From contig CM059559.1 in the NCBI GenBank assembly GCA_030386875.1, positions 5,515,177-5,579,176 on the forward strand: DNA of 64,000 nt. Reading direction: 5' to 3'. Under the pieces are notes generated by a model that saw only the letters and a program-made list of their open reading frames with translations, was not told the DNA's origin and did not search any database. Both the position numbers and the translations under genes were made by a program. Numbering within the stretch: position 1 is the first letter of the stretch; the number at the start of each line of letters is the position of its first letter. Shown in pieces: positions 25,131-36,866 of the stretch. The DNA comes from Morinoia aosen. Lineage: Eukaryota; Arthropoda; Malacostraca; Amphipoda; Talitridae.

Positions 25131-25620
25131 TGTGCTGCAGCTGGTGCTGGTGCTGCAGCTCTTGCTAGTGCTGCAGCTGTTGCTGTTGCTGCTGCCTCTG
25201 CTGTTGCTGATGTTACACCTATAGCTGCTGCTGTTTTTCTTACTTTTATTGCTGTTGATGTTTCTCTTACATTTATTGCTGCTGCTGTTTTTCTTACATT
25301 TACTGCTGCTGCTGTTTTTCTTACATTTACTGCTGCTGCTGTTTTTCTTTATTGCCTCTGCTGTTGTTACACGTTACAGCTATAGGTTGTTGCTGATGTT
25401 ACACCTATAGCTGCTGCTGTTTTTCTTTCATTTATTGTTGTTGATGCTTCTCTTACATTTATTGCTGCTGCTGTTTTTCTTACATTTATTGCTGTTGCTG
25501 TTTTATTCCTGTTGCTGTTTTTCTTACATTTATTGCTGTTGCTGTTTCTTTTACATCTATTAATGCTTTTTCTGTTGCATCTATTGCTACGGTTGTAGCT
25601 ATATAACAGCTAATACTGCT
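25131..25620. repeat. Degenerate GCT-rich tandem repeat, about 27-bp units
   Basis: CTGCTGCTGTTTTTCTTACA-type units with GCTGTTGCTG interruptions. They are best preserved at 25240-25350 and loosely repeated to about 25620. Some frames would give alanine/leucine runs, but there is no sign of a gene. Confidence 0.8.
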
Positions 25621-25718
25621 ACCGCTTCTGTTACAGCTATTGCGCTACTTCCACAACCACAGCTGCAATTGCTGTCTCTAATACGGCTGTTGCTGCAACT
25701 GCATATGTTACAGCTATT

Positions 25719-25755
25719 GGTTAGGGAGGCTTAACGTAACATCTAATCTAATCTA
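25719..25755 (+). mobile_element. SINE-like element, 3'-end fragment
   Basis: Only the last 3' block GGTTAGGGAGGCTTAA and a TAATCT tail are present. Imperfect flanks ACAGCTATTG / GCAGCAATTG could be a diverged target-site duplication. It is an extremely 5'-truncated insertion. Confidence 0.6.
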
Positions 25756-25769
25756 CTGCAGCAATTGCG

Positions 25770-26704
25770 TCTATCATCTCTTCAGTTACCGCTCCGCTGA
25801 GCTAAATTAAGCAGTGCGCTAGTACACAAGCAGAAATATGCGACGTTCGCTCTGCCGACATCGTCTTGCGTCCTAAACTCAGGTCCGACTGACTTGACCT
25901 GAAGAAAATTCCGGCGTTTTGCCCGAGCTCAGTCTGGTCTGGTCGGAGTTGCGCAGAATTTTTGGCCAAATTTTGCTCTTTTTCTGATTGGCTCTGGCTG
26001 CTCCTGATAGACCTGCAGTTTTTGAAGTCTTCGATGGCAATTCGAATTCAGACATTTTTAAAATAGTCCGCGCGTTCTTTCCAGGAACTTCAAAGGTTCT
26101 CACTGTGCTCTTTGATCCTTCTCCTTCATTAACGGGGCTTGCTATATGTTTTTAAATGAAAATGAATGAGGTGATTCTGTATGCTACATAATATTCGTTA
26201 TAATCAAAGGGCAGTTTATTTTTTGGGTGCGATCGGACTAGGGAGCTCATTCAGAGCACCTTTGATAATGCGAAAATTTTTCGGATACTTTGAGGCAATT
26301 TTAGGAAGAACTAGGTAAATATCCATGAATAGAGCATGCGTTTCCATTCTGATTAAAATGTACTCTATTAATGGGATTTGTGAGTTACACATGATATTAT
26401 GATTTCTTTGAAGTATGAATACAATGCTTTTCACAATAATGCATTCAATGTTAAGATTATGCATTTAGAATCGTCCATTAGCACGCGGATACTTTTCACA
26501 CCACCGCGTGGATCACTGCTCAATTCTGCGTTTCGATACACGGCTTTGAAATTTGCCTAGGTGATTTTGTATAATATTGATGTAAAAATATTTCGCTGTT
26601 ACAACTCTCTCAGTGAGGAGCTGCGTGCTGTTTTTTGCTACACAACTGTGAGCTTGGCTAATACTGTACAAATTTCGTCTGCTTCATGAACTCCTTTGCA
26701 CCGT
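25770..26704. other. AT-rich spacer, no gene recognised
   Basis: The longest minus-strand frames, 25879-26103 and 26216-26464 (74 and 82 codons), show no recognisable motif and are not supported as genes. Confidence 0.5.
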
Positions 26705-26938
26705 TTAACGCTTTAACTCAGACATGAGCTACGGGCGGTACAAGGAGGGCCGGAATTTTCATAATGCTGCTGATCAACCTGAAGTAAAAAATTCAATTTT
26801 CATGAATACCTAATGAAAACTAAATGAAGGCATAATCTAGATAAGGTTTGTTATTTACTACATTACTAACGACAATTGACTTTAAGTTTGAGTTGAATGT
26901 TAAACTTCAGTTTCACCTGCCGTAGACTAAGGCTTTAA
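26705..26938 (+). mobile_element. MITE B, copy 3 (diverged)
   Basis: It shares TTTTCATAATGCTGCTGA, the ACTAACGACAATTGACTTTA region and AATGTTAAACTTCAGTTT with other copies. The ends are degraded, with TTTAA at both sides and only part of the ACCGGTGG block (CGGGCGGTAC). The start is approximate. Confidence 0.65.
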
Positions 26939-27144
26939 AGTAGAAGCACGTGATCTCGAACCAGGATAAGGAGAGCCTCGAAGCAAAGTTTACCTTCCAG
27001 AAGAGCTCTCGCTGACGCCTTTGTTCTCCCTGAAGCCTCGGCGGTGTGCGCTTGCTTAGCTAATTGGGGACACGGCCGGGCCTTGCCTGGCTTCTGGGCT
27101 CCCAACTTCCTTTATTCCTCGCTTTGGTCCGGCTGTAGTCCGCG

Positions 27145-27365
27145 CCCTCCTTTTAGCCACTCAATTGAAGTCTTTTGATCAAGCTTTGGTTCATGGATTT
27201 CTTTTAGCCACTGAATTGACGTCTTCTAATTTAGCTTTAGCCCGTGCCCTTCTTTTAGCCACTGAATTGAAGTCTTTTAATTTAGCTTTAGCCTTTGCCT
27301 TTCTTTAAGCCACTGAATTTACGTCTTTTAATTTAGCTTTGGTTCATGCGTTTCTATCATTCTCT
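27145..27365. repeat. Degenerate 51-53 bp tandem repeat, about 4 copies
   Basis: Units share TTTTAGCCACTGAATTGAAG then TCTTTTAATTTAGCTTTAGC, with increasing divergence at the edges. Non-coding. Confidence 0.8.
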
Positions 27366-27912
27366 AAATTTACTCTGAGGATCTAGTTTTAGACGCCGCA
27401 TTTCTTGTATCCAATGAGCTTACATTCTTTAACCTAGCTTTAGCCTAAGTTTTCAGTGTTTTTCTCTTAATTTATGTTTCTTTGTATGCATAGCCAATGA
27501 AACAGGGCCTACTAATGAAACATGGGGTAATGAAACATCTTTGCCCACTTTGTGTAACCATCTTCTCTTTAAAGTAAATTTATTACGGGAGAATTCTAGG
27601 TAATCGTTAAAAAAATACATTATTGACTATAATGGCTTTAGTTTAAATTAAAACTATCTCTTTTACACCTGAAAGACGAAATCCTTTTAAAAGAAACTTT
27701 CCCATGTGGCGCAAATCAAGAATACTTATCTGCCCGTTTATTTCCCAAGCTCCCGTAAATTTCCGTAGCACTTCCATCGTGTTGTCATTCTCAGTGCCTA
27801 CTCTGACGGCAACTAGTTTGGCTACTGAGAGAAGGGAATAGACTGTCTCACACTTCCTATCACGTAATCACGAGGGTTACCGCTTTTTTACAGGACGTTC
27901 TAGCTCCTTCGC
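27366..27912. other. AT-rich spacer, no gene recognised
   Basis: No supported feature before the target-site duplication of the SINE-like element at 27913. Confidence 0.5.
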
Positions 27913-27927
27913 TCTAGCATATTGTGT

Positions 27928-28292
27928 CCCCTCAGGGGGATACAACTATTGTATCTATGGGAATTAGCGCTCCCAGGGGAAAAATGTGAGGGCCCGAGCT
28001 GAGAGTTAGGTAGGCCTTCTTTTTGTTGAAATAAAATGTTTTTTATGTTAAGGACCACCTTTTTTCGGTTCACTACTGTCCTGTTTTTCAGCACCTCTGA
28101 CTTCCTTCTTCAACTTTTATCTTGTTTCATGAACTTCTTTCTCATCTTACTGTTTCTATGCCCATTCTGCATAGATTCCTCATTCTCTTATCTCCATACT
28201 AAATGGTGCCTTCCTCCTTCCTCTCTTCGATACGCTCTATTTTTGTAGCGGTTAGGGAGGCTTAAACTAACTTATAATCTTATAATCTTAAT
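27928..28292 (+). mobile_element. SINE-like element, full length
   Basis: Complete copy: head CCCCTCAGGGGGATACAACT, GGGAATTAGCGCTCCCAGGG, body, 3' block GGTTAGGGAGGCTTAAACTA and a TAATCT tail. A perfect 15-bp duplication TCTAGCATATTGTGT flanks it at 27913-27927 and 28292-28306, with the last bases shared with the tail. I find no convincing A/B box or LINE-coding segment, so calling it a SINE rests on size, tail and duplication. A non-autonomous LINE derivative is the alternative. Confidence 0.92.
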
Positions 28293-28489
28293 CTAGCATA
28301 TTGTGTACTTTCATGGAACACCTTTATACCCAGTGCACTTTAGTGTAGAGTAAGTTTTACTCTTGAAGTGGTGTCTCGTGAGCCTCACATGGTCGACTGT
28401 CTACCAGGGAATTCGGGTCACATCTGTACAGTTACGAGGCTGGTCTACATTGTACAGAGCGCTACACCGACGCCAGTCATCTGCTCCCG

Positions 28490-28542
28490 CCGCTGCTGCT
28501 GCTGTTCCTGTTGTTGCTGCTGCTGCTGCTGCAGCTGCTGGC
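28490..28542. repeat. Interrupted CTG microsatellite
   Basis: Short run of CTG/CTGTTG triplets with CCGC interruptions. There is no surrounding gene evidence. Confidence 0.8.
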
Positions 28543-28632
28543 TGAGAAGCAATATTTGAGCTGTATATAGCTTTTACACTCTAGCGCATTGCGTACCATT
28601 TTTGTAACACTAGAAAGTGAGTATAAACCTGA

Positions 28633-28728
28633 TTCGCGATCACAGCGTTGTCATAATGTGGTCTGTACAATCACAGTGTTGTCATAATGTGTTCTGTACG
28701 ATCACAGTGTCTTCATAATGTGTTCTGA
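28633..28728. repeat. 31-bp tandem repeat, 3 copies
   Basis: Three units of GATCACAGTGTTGTCATAAT plus GTGTTCTGTAC with a few substitutions. Confidence 0.85.
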
Positions 28729-29720
28729 AATATTACTTCATTTATTACATTCCTCGTAGCACAACCATGTTGTCTACTACTGTCACCCGTAGGTCAAGAC
28801 CTTTCGTCATGGTGTAGTCGTGAGCCACGTTTGCCTCCTCCGGGCTGTGACATTTTCTGGGCGGGTGAGCAATTAAATGACTTGGAAGCCAACGCAAGTC
28901 AACTGGCTCGACGGCGTGCCGGCTCACAAAGAAAGTAACGATCTTAAGCTAACCCTAAGATCTGAGGGTCGTATTTCTAGAGGGTTAGCGCCCACAATTA
29001 CGAGGTCATGCTCATCAGGCGTGCCTCGATCCGGCCGAGTGTTATCCTATCTTCGTTCTGAAGTTTCCGTGTAAATGCTGGTTTGCGGCTCTGAATTCCC
29101 TCACAGCTTACATGTGAGTCTTACTTTCGGTAGTATGTGCTTCTTATTGGCTTCTTCGTTCTTTTCCAAAGACTTGACATTTCTTGCCGGACTATAGGGT
29201 GTCCGCGAAAAATGTATGTGAAAAATTTGAAGTATCCGGATGCAGTTATTCTGTCATGTTTAGTACGTTGCATTTGGAAGGGATGAAAGAAAGAGACAAG
29301 TCGGAATGGAATTTGTGTATTGCATCATAGATATACTTAAAACTATCGATATTAAAATCAGTGGTTTCCCCATTCAAAGTGAGTTGCCGCTCATCCCTTA
29401 GCCAAACGTTTTAGAATAAGATATTCACCGTAGCTTGAGGTGCCTCACTGGTTTGTTTTCATGTGAAATTTCATCGTAACCGTGATACGCGCGTGCCAAC
29501 TTCTGAGCCTGGCCGCGTAGCAACACTTTATGGGAGGCCATCGGGCGGTATATGGCAAATTGGTTTGCTGGGTCAACGTTTTAAACTTCAGAATTTCTTG
29601 AGCGATAGTGAGGGAAATTTACTTCTTCCTGGACCTAACGTGCTGGGAAATCAGTAGATTGGAGTTTCTATTAAGGATGTTCTCATTACGAAAAATGAGT
29701 CTTACGATGGAAGGCAAACA
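28729..29720. other. Spacer, no gene recognised
   Basis: No conserved protein or RNA recognised. TATAGGGTGTCCGCGAAAAA at about 29197 resembles a CAGGGTGTCC-type transposon end, but no matching partner end was found. Confidence 0.5.
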
Positions 29721-30063
29721 CCACGGTAGAGGAAACAAGGTAGAGTCATTTCAATGGGAGAAAATGTATCTCCTCTTGTTTGGCTAGCCAATAAAATGGC
29801 TTCATTTCAAAGCTTCATTTCTCTGGGAGAAAATACACCACCTCTTCTTTGGCTAACCAATAGTAAGGCTTTATTTCAAACAAACTTTATGACGTCACCA
29901 AAACGCCATGTCGTTAGGCCAATTGTGGAGCCAGATTTGGGTGTAGCAGTGCTACCAGATGCAATATGAGCGCTGCTATTGGTTCGTTGCCGTGACGTCA
30001 GCAAAACCGCATTGTCAATGGAAAAAAGACTGATTTGAACCTACTTTGTTTCCTCTACCGTGG
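29721..30063 (-). mobile_element. MITE A, copy 1, with internal duplication
   Basis: The ends are ACCACGGTAGAGGAAACAAG on the left and, on the minus strand, ACCACGGTAGAGGAAACAAA on the right. It is homologous to 59965-60226 in opposite orientation: shared GTGACGTCA, CCAGATGCAATAT and GCCAATTGTGGA-type blocks. It is about 80 bp longer because a segment with GGGAGAAAAT, CTCTT and TTTGGCTA is duplicated at about 29755-29900. No transposase frame. The target-site duplication is not clear. Confidence 0.85.
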
Positions 30064-31194
30064 TTGTCTTTTTTAAAAAAAAGACCGAGTCTTTTTGTGT
30101 GAGCCAAACAACAAAGTAGCGAGGATACGGTCTTTCTACTGCTCTTCCGCACCTGATCCCACGGAAGGCGGCAGAAAGTGTCCGATAATTCGTCTGCGAT
30201 CCGCCATAAAGCTGCGGATCAGCATCGGCAGCGCAGCTGCTGTGCTCTGTTCCTTCTCGCTCTGCTGAGGGGATATTTTCTTCCCATACAGGCTGTATAT
30301 GATCGTCGTCTGAGGAGCGAGTCAAGACGGAAAGCGTCGCTCTGGCATGGGAGGTTTTGTGCGACTTTTTTACGTGAACTTCGAAACGTTCACGTGTTTC
30401 GTACATCGACGCTCGCTACTGAAGTTTTGTAGTGACGGGTTAAAAGATTGTGAAGATAAAAGTATTGATGTATTAGTAATTGCAAAACTCACAGGTAATC
30501 ATATCTGCGATCTAGTAATGATAACAAAACTTTCTCTTGTTTAGCCATAGCAATCTAGCATTTAATTATTTATTGTTATTTTAACTGAGATTTCATCTTT
30601 TTTTACGCATATACTGCGTACTGGAGATGAGCATAAATAACACCTGAAAGCTAGTCAACATTTTAGAAACAGAATGTCTCTTTTTGCCCACCTCTTAACA
30701 TTTATCATCAAACTACTGTTCCATAACTAACTGAATGCATTTATGTTAGTTCGAGTAGAGTTTATTATTCGGATAGTGAGTGCACATAATAGCCTGATCA
30801 TCTAATGCATCGGAACAGAGCGCAGTGGGCGCAATCGTGAGAGCGGTGAAGAGATGTGAAAAGATGTATGCATATAATGCAGAGGCCAAACCTCGTAACT
30901 CGCAACTCATGTGTTTTTTCAGTCTCCTGATATTTTTTAATCTTCTTCTAACACCTTTACTCCCTTCATCCCCCTTATTCGCTTTACCTCCTTCTCCTCT
31001 TTCTCTTATTCCCACTCCTTCTGCAGTTCTACCCCCGTTAGTCTCCCGCCCTCTTTTTTTTATTTTTTATTTTTTCGTCCCTTCTCTTGCTCACCTTGCT
31101 TCCTTACCCATAATCACTTAATTCTCTTTTACTCCCCTTACTAACTTGGCTCTCTTCACCACCCTTACTCACCTTGTCCCTCTTTCTGCCCTTA
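30064..31194. other. Spacer, no gene recognised
   Basis: 30100-30430 is relatively GC-rich and holds a 121-codon minus-strand frame (30041-30406). That frame runs into the MITE end and has no motif I recognise. The rest is AT-rich and becomes pyrimidine-rich after 30940. Confidence 0.5.
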
Positions 31195-31500
31195 CCTTCC
31201 TTGCCCCTATGACTTCCCTTGTCCCTCTCTCTCCCCTTGCCTTCTGTGCCCCCCCTGACCTCCCATGTCCCTCTCACTCCCCTTGCCTTCCCTGCCCCCA
31301 TGACTTCTGTTGTCCCTCTCACTCCCCTTGCCTTCTTTGCCCCTCCCCCCCTGACTTCCCATATCCCTCTCACTCCCCTTGCCTTCTTTGCCCCTCCCCC
31401 CCTGACTTCCCATATCCCTCTCACTCCCCTTGCTTTCTTTGCCTCCATGACTTCCCTTGTCCCTCTTACTCCCCTTGCCTTCCCTGCTCCATTTTTACTC
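31195..31500. repeat. Pyrimidine-rich degenerate minisatellite, about 50-bp units
   Basis: About six units share CCCTCTCACTCCCCTTGCCT and CCTGACTTCCCAT with slippage in C-runs. The strong strand asymmetry (C+T on plus) keeps both strands open in places, so the frames over it are not evidence for genes. Confidence 0.85.
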
Positions 31501-31954
31501 CCTTATTCCCCGCACAAAACTCCCTCTCCACCATCCCTCCACCGCGCGTCCAGTGCGCGGGTAGCGCGGAGGAGAGCCTTTGGTCCGTCGGTCCTGTTGC
31601 CGCGTGCGGCTGCGAGATCATTGGCGCCGTAATGCCTTTCATAAATTGCTTGGTCTGTTTCTTACAATGGGCTACTGGTACAGACTCCTGCTTCAAGTCC
31701 ACCAACCTTCCCAGTCAGACACTGTGCTCTTTTTCCAGGCACGAAGAATCAGCTTGAATGTTCGTGAAAATTGGGCCTTTGTGGGGATTAAAAATTATTT
31801 CGCCTCTAATACACAATGAAGTAATGGAGCTTTTATCTGCGTGCATAGGCTTGTTTTCGGCTAGTTTTGAAGTTTCGCTTTCAGAATGACCGAGCTTTCT
31901 AAGCTAATCGAGCGATTAAAATATGAAATTTACATGCTTTGTCAAAGTTGCGTC
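31501..31954. other. Spacer with a short GC-rich block
   Basis: 31545-31630 is GC- and CpG-rich, the rest AT-rich. No gene recognised. Confidence 0.5.
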
Positions 31955-32330
31955 ATCTCAGGGGCATACAACTTGAGTATCTATGAAAATTAGGGCTCAC
32001 ACGAGGAAGATTTGAGGTTCTGGACTGAACGCCTTCTGGTAGGCCTTCTTTTGTCGAAACAGAATAGATTTTTGTTTGATTACGGGCCAACTTTTTTCGG
32101 GTCACTGCTGTTCTGTTTTTCAGTCACTATTAATTTCTTCTTCAACTTTTATCTTGTTTCATAAACTTACTTCTAGACCTGCTCCTTTTATGTCCTGAGA
32201 AACTTGTGTGGTAACGCACCGTTTACATAAATAAATTCCTCGTTTCCTTCACTCCAACTAAACGAAGCCTTCCTATTTCCTCATTTTGAAACACTTGTGT
32301 CGTGGTTGAAGAGGCTCAAACTAATCTAAC
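31955..32330 (+). mobile_element. SINE-like element, old diverged copy
   Basis: The family order is recognisable throughout: TCTCAGGGGCATACAACTTG, GGCCTTCTTTTGTCGAAA, TTTTTTCGGGTCACTGCTGT, CTTCAACTTTTATCTTGTTT and GAGGCTCAAACTAATCTAA. There is a short insertion relative to the full-length copies near 32200. The target-site duplication has decayed. Confidence 0.82.
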
Positions 32331-32579
32331 TCGAATTTGAACTTGCGTGCAAATTATACTTTTATATACCTAGTTATGAAAAAGGTTGATCAAAGAGGAA
32401 ATGCTTCCTGCAATCAGATTATCTGTAATAACAAACACTCACGTAGCGTTATCACGTTGCCAACCACTATATAGCATGGAAACAAACAATGAGCGATAAA
32501 CGCAACTCATTATACGGAACGCAGGAACCTGTAGTCGTAGCTTGCTCCTGTCCTGTTCGCTGGAACAGACAGAAGTTAT

Positions 32580-32722
32580 TGTGATGTGCTGGAACATGCC
32601 ATGTGCGTGAACATTCGATGTGCTGGAACGTACAATGTGCTGGAACATACCATGTGCTGTAATATACCAAGTGCTGGAACATACAATATTGTGCTGGAAC
32701 ATAACATGTGCTGGAACATGGA
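32580..32722. repeat. 17-bp tandem repeat, about 8 copies
   Basis: Units of ATGTGCTGGAACATACC with substitutions and one short insertion. Confidence 0.88.
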
Positions 32723-33577
32723 ACACGCAGAAATTATCGTGATATCACACGTGCACGAGGTGGCCTTTCTTTGAAGCGCAGCCTTGACTGTGATATCCAG
32801 AGTTGTTTGACTGCTCCCTCGACGACCGCTGCTGAGGCAAATGCCTGCCAAAAATGGGCTGGGTAGGCAAATGTTGTCCTAATTAATATTGATGCCGCCT
32901 CTAATATTCGGGTCTAAATGCAGTGCATTGGACGTGATTTGGCGTTTTGCTGCCAACTCCTAGCTCGGTTATAAGGTTTTTACTTGATGTTAAAAGTGTG
33001 TGAATTCATCCACTGGTGCACCTTTAAGATTGAATTAGAAGTACTGTCAGTTAGTCGCATGAAATTGCGTTATCGTTAACTTTTTCGATGATCACACTTA
33101 TTCTGAATTCATACTTTCATAACGGCCTTTACGTTCCCTAATAGAACCGATTGCACAAAATTCAAAGTACTAAAACAACTGATATTTTCAATAGCGTAAC
33201 TGCCAGGGTTTCAGACCCTGTCTGATACGGTATGGTACCTGGATATAATCAGGGTTACTTAATCCTTGAACACAAACCCGGGTAAATCTTACCTGGCCTA
33301 GTCGAAGCAACCCAAAAAACCTTAACCTAAGTAAAGATTGCCGGTATTTTTAGGTGATTTTTTAAAGCCACTTACTCGGCATTAATTCACTTCTTCGCAT
33401 AAAGAAATACAAGACAAATAGTATTATTTTTCATTTAGTTTTGTTCTTTCAATACACCTGTTTTGTAGTGTTTTTCTTTCAGAATTGTATAATGTTTATC
33501 AAGGGTCTACGATGCTGTAATACTGGCCATGAGGTTTTCGAATTAACGGCAAAATCTTGGTTAATTGAGAGTGGAGG
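32723..33577. other. Spacer, no gene recognised
   Basis: AT-rich. The inverted repeat CAGGGTTTCAGACCCTG occurs near 33207. No other supported feature. Confidence 0.5.
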
Positions 33578-36500
33578 GTGAGTGCGAAGAGTGAGTGCGA
33601 AGAGTGAGTGCGAAGAGTGAGTGCGAAGAGTGAGTGCGAAGAGTGAGTGCGAAGAGTGAGTGCGAAGAGTGAGTGCGAAGAGTGAGTGCGAAGAGTGAGT
33701 GCGAAGAGTGAGTGCGAAGAGTGAGTGCGAAGAGTGAGTGCGAAGAGTGAGTGCAAAGAGTGAGTGCAAAGAGTGAGTGCAAAGAGTGAGTGCGAAGAGT
33801 GAGTGCGAAGAGTGAGTGCAAAGAGTGAGTGCAAAGAGTGAGTGCAAAGAGTGAGTGCAAAGAGTGAGTGCAAAGAGTGAGTGCAAAGAGTGAGTGCAAA
33901 GAGTGAGTGCAAAGAGTGAGTGCAAAGAGTGAGTGCAAAGAGTGAGTGCAAAGAGTGAGTGCAAAGAGTGAGTGCAAAGAGTGAGTGCAAAGAGTGAGTG
34001 CAAAGAGTGAGTGCAAAGAGTGAGTGCAAAGAGTGAGTGCAAAGAGTGAGTGCAAAGAGTGAGTGCAAAGAGTGAGTGCAAAGAGTGAGTGCAAAGAGGG
34101 AGTGCAAAGAGGGAGTGCAAAGAGTGAGTGCAAAGAGTGAGTGCAAAGAGTGAGTGCAAAGAGTGAGTGCAAAGAGTGAGTGCAAAGAGTGAGTGCAAAG
34201 AGTGAGTGCAAAGAGTGAGTGCAAAGAGTGAGTGCAAAGAGTGAGTGCAAAGAGTGAGTGCAAAGAGGGAGTGCAAAGAGGGAGTGCAAAGAGGGAGTGC
34301 AAAGAGGGAGTGCAAAGAGGGAGTGCAAAGAGGGAGTGCAAAGAGGGAGTGCAAAGAGGGAGTGCAAAGAGGGAGTGCAAAGAGGGAGTGCAAAGAGGGA
34401 GTGCAAAGAGGGAGTGCAAAGAGGGAGTGCAAAGAAGGAGTGCAAAGAGGGAGTGCAAAGAGGGAGTGCAAAGAGGGAGTGCAAAGAGGGAGTGCAAAGA
34501 GGGAGTGCAAAGAGGGAGTGCAAAGAGGGAGTGCAAAGAGGGAGTGCAAAGAGGGAGTGCAAAGAGGGAGTGCAAAGAGGGAGTGCAAAGAGGGAGTGCA
34601 AAGAGGGAGTGCAAAGAGGGAGTGCAAAGAGGGAGTGCAAAGAGGGAGTGCGAAGAGGGAGTGCGAAGAGGGAGTGCGAAGAGGGAGTGCGAAGAGGGAG
34701 TGCGAAGAGGGAGTGCGAAGAGGGAGTGCGAAGAGGGAGTGCGAAGAGGGAGTGCGAAGAGGGAGTGCGAAGAGGGAGTGCGAAGAGGGAGTGCGAAGAG
34801 GGAGTGCGAAGAGGGAGTGCGAAGAGGGAGTGCGAAGAGGGAGTGCGAAGAGGGAGTGCGAAGAGGGAGTGCGAAGAGGGAGTGCGAAGAGGGAGTGCAA
34901 AGAGGGAGTGCAAAGAGGGAGTGCAAAGAGGGAGTGCAAAGAGGGAGTGCAAAGAGGGAGTGCAAAGAGGGAGTGCAAAGAGGGAGTGCAAAGAGGGAGT
35001 GCAAAGAGGGAGTGCAAAGAGGGAGTGCAAAGAGGGAGTGCAAAGAGGGAGTGCAAAGAGGGAGTGCAAAGAGGGAGTGCAAAGAGGGAGTGCAAAGAGG
35101 GAGTGCAAAGAGGGAGTGCAAAGAGGGAGTGCAAAGAGGGAGTGCAAAGAGGGAGTGCAAAGAGGGAGTGCAAAGAGGGAGTGCAAAGAGGGAGTGCAAA
35201 GAGGGAGTGCAAAGAGGGAGTGCAAAGAGGGAGTGCAAAGAGTGAGTGCAAAGAGTGAGTGCAAAGAGTGAGTGCAAAGAGTGAGTGCAAAGAGTGAGTG
35301 CAAAGAGTGAGTGCAAAGAGTGAGTGCAAAGAGTGAGTGCAAAGAGTGAGTGCAAAGAGTGAGTGCAAAGAGTGAGTGCAAAGAGTGAGTGCAAAGAGTG
35401 AGTGCAAAGAGTGAGTGCAAAGAGTGAGTGCAAAGAGTGAGTGCAAAGAGTGAGTGCAAAGAGTGAGTGCAAAGAGTGAGTGCAAAGAGTGAGTGCAAAG
35501 AGTGAGTGCAAAGAGTGAGTGCAAAGAGTGAGTGCAAAGAGTGAGTGCAAAGAGTGAGTGCAAAGAGTGAGTGCAAAGAGTGAGTGCAAAGAGTGAGTGC
35601 AAAGAGTGAGTGCAAAGAGTGAGTGCAAAGAGTGAGTGCAAAGAGTGAGTGCAAAGAGTGAGTGCAAAGAGTGAGTGCAAAGAGTGAGTGCAAAGAGTGA
35701 GTGCAAAGAGTGAGTGCAAAGAGTGAGTGCAAAGAGTGAGTGCAAAGAGTGAGTGCAAAGAGTGAGTGCAAAGAGTGAGTGCAAAGAGTGAGTGCAAAGA
35801 GTGAGTGCAAAGAGTGAGTGCAAAGAGTGAGTGCAAAGAGTGAGTGCAAAGAGTGAGTGCAAAGAGTGAGTGCAAAGAGTGAGTGCAAAGAGTGAGTGCA
35901 AAGAGTGAGTGCAAAGAGTGAGTGCAAAGAGTGAGTGCAAAGAGTGAGTGCAAAGAGTGAGTGCAAAGAGTGAGTGCAAAGAGTGAGTGCAAAGAGTGAG
36001 TGCAAAGAGTGAGTGCAAAGAGTGAGTGCAAAGAGTGAGTGCAAAGAGTGAGTGCAAAGAGTGAGTGCAAAGAGTGAGTGCAAAGAGTGAGTGCAAAGAG
36101 TGAGTGCAAAGAGTGAGTGCAAAGAGTGAGTGCAAAGAGTGAGTGCAAAGAGTGAGTGCAAAGAGTGAGTGCAAAGAGTGAGTGCAAAGAGTGAGTGCAA
36201 AGAGTGAGTGCAAAGAGTGAGTGCAAAGAGTGAGTGCAAAGAGTGAGTGCAAAGAGTGAGTGCAAAGAGTGAGTGCAAAGAGTGAGTGCAAAGAGTGAGT
36301 GCAAAGAGTGAGTGCGAAGAGGGAGTGCGAAGAGGGAGTGCAAAGAGGGAGTGCAAAGAGGGAGTGCAAAGAGGGAGTGCAAAGAGGGAGTGCGAAGAGG
36401 GAGTGCGAAGAGGGAGTGCGAAGAGGGAGTGCGAAGAGGGAGTGCGAAGAGGGAGTGCGAAGAGGGAGTGCGAAGAGGGAGTGCGAAGAGGGAGTGCGAA

Positions 36501-36866
36501 GAGGGAGTGCGAAGAGGGAGTGCGAAGAGGGAGTGCGAAGAGGGAGTGCGAAGAGGGAGTGCGAAGAGGGAGTGCGAAGAGGGAGTGCGAAGAGGGAGTG
36601 CGAAGAGGGAGTGCGAAGAGGGAGTGCGAAGAGGGAGTGCGAAGAGGGAGTGCGAAGAGGGAGTGCGAAGAGGGAGTGCGAAGAGGGAGTGCGAAGAGGG
36701 AGTGCGAAGAGGGAGTGCGAAGAGGGAGTGCGAAGAGGGAGTGCGAAGAGGGAGTGCGAAGAGGGAGTGCGAAGAGGGAGTGCGAAGAGGGAGTGCGAAG
36801 AGGGAGTGCGAAGAGGGAGTGCGAAGAGGGAGTGCGAAGAGGGAGTGCGAAGAGGGAGTGCGAAGA
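33578..36866. repeat. 13-bp minisatellite, 253 copies in variant blocks
   Basis: The array length is exactly 253 x 13 bp. Monomers differ at two sites: GTGAG or GGGAG, and GCAAAGA or GCGAAGA. All four combinations occur in long homogeneous blocks. The largest is GTGAGTGCAAAGA at about 35240-36310. GGGAGTGCGAAGA dominates 36312-36866 and also occupies about 34650-34885. The minus strand lacks stops in all frames, giving spurious serine/leucine/histidine-rich frames up to 1,138 codons. Confidence 0.97.

Noticed and set aside
29190-29230. TAGGGTGTCC-like sequence (also near 59284) as MITE C copies
   Set aside because: Only one end-like motif at each place; no matching inverted end within about 500 bp.
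30041-30406. 121-codon minus frame in a GC-rich segment as a host exon
   Set aside because: It runs into the MITE A end and shows no recognised motif or clear splice structure, so it is only a weak possibility.
31146-31757. 203-codon plus frame and its counterparts
   Set aside because: Produced by a pyrimidine-rich degenerate repeat; no domain and no gene structure.
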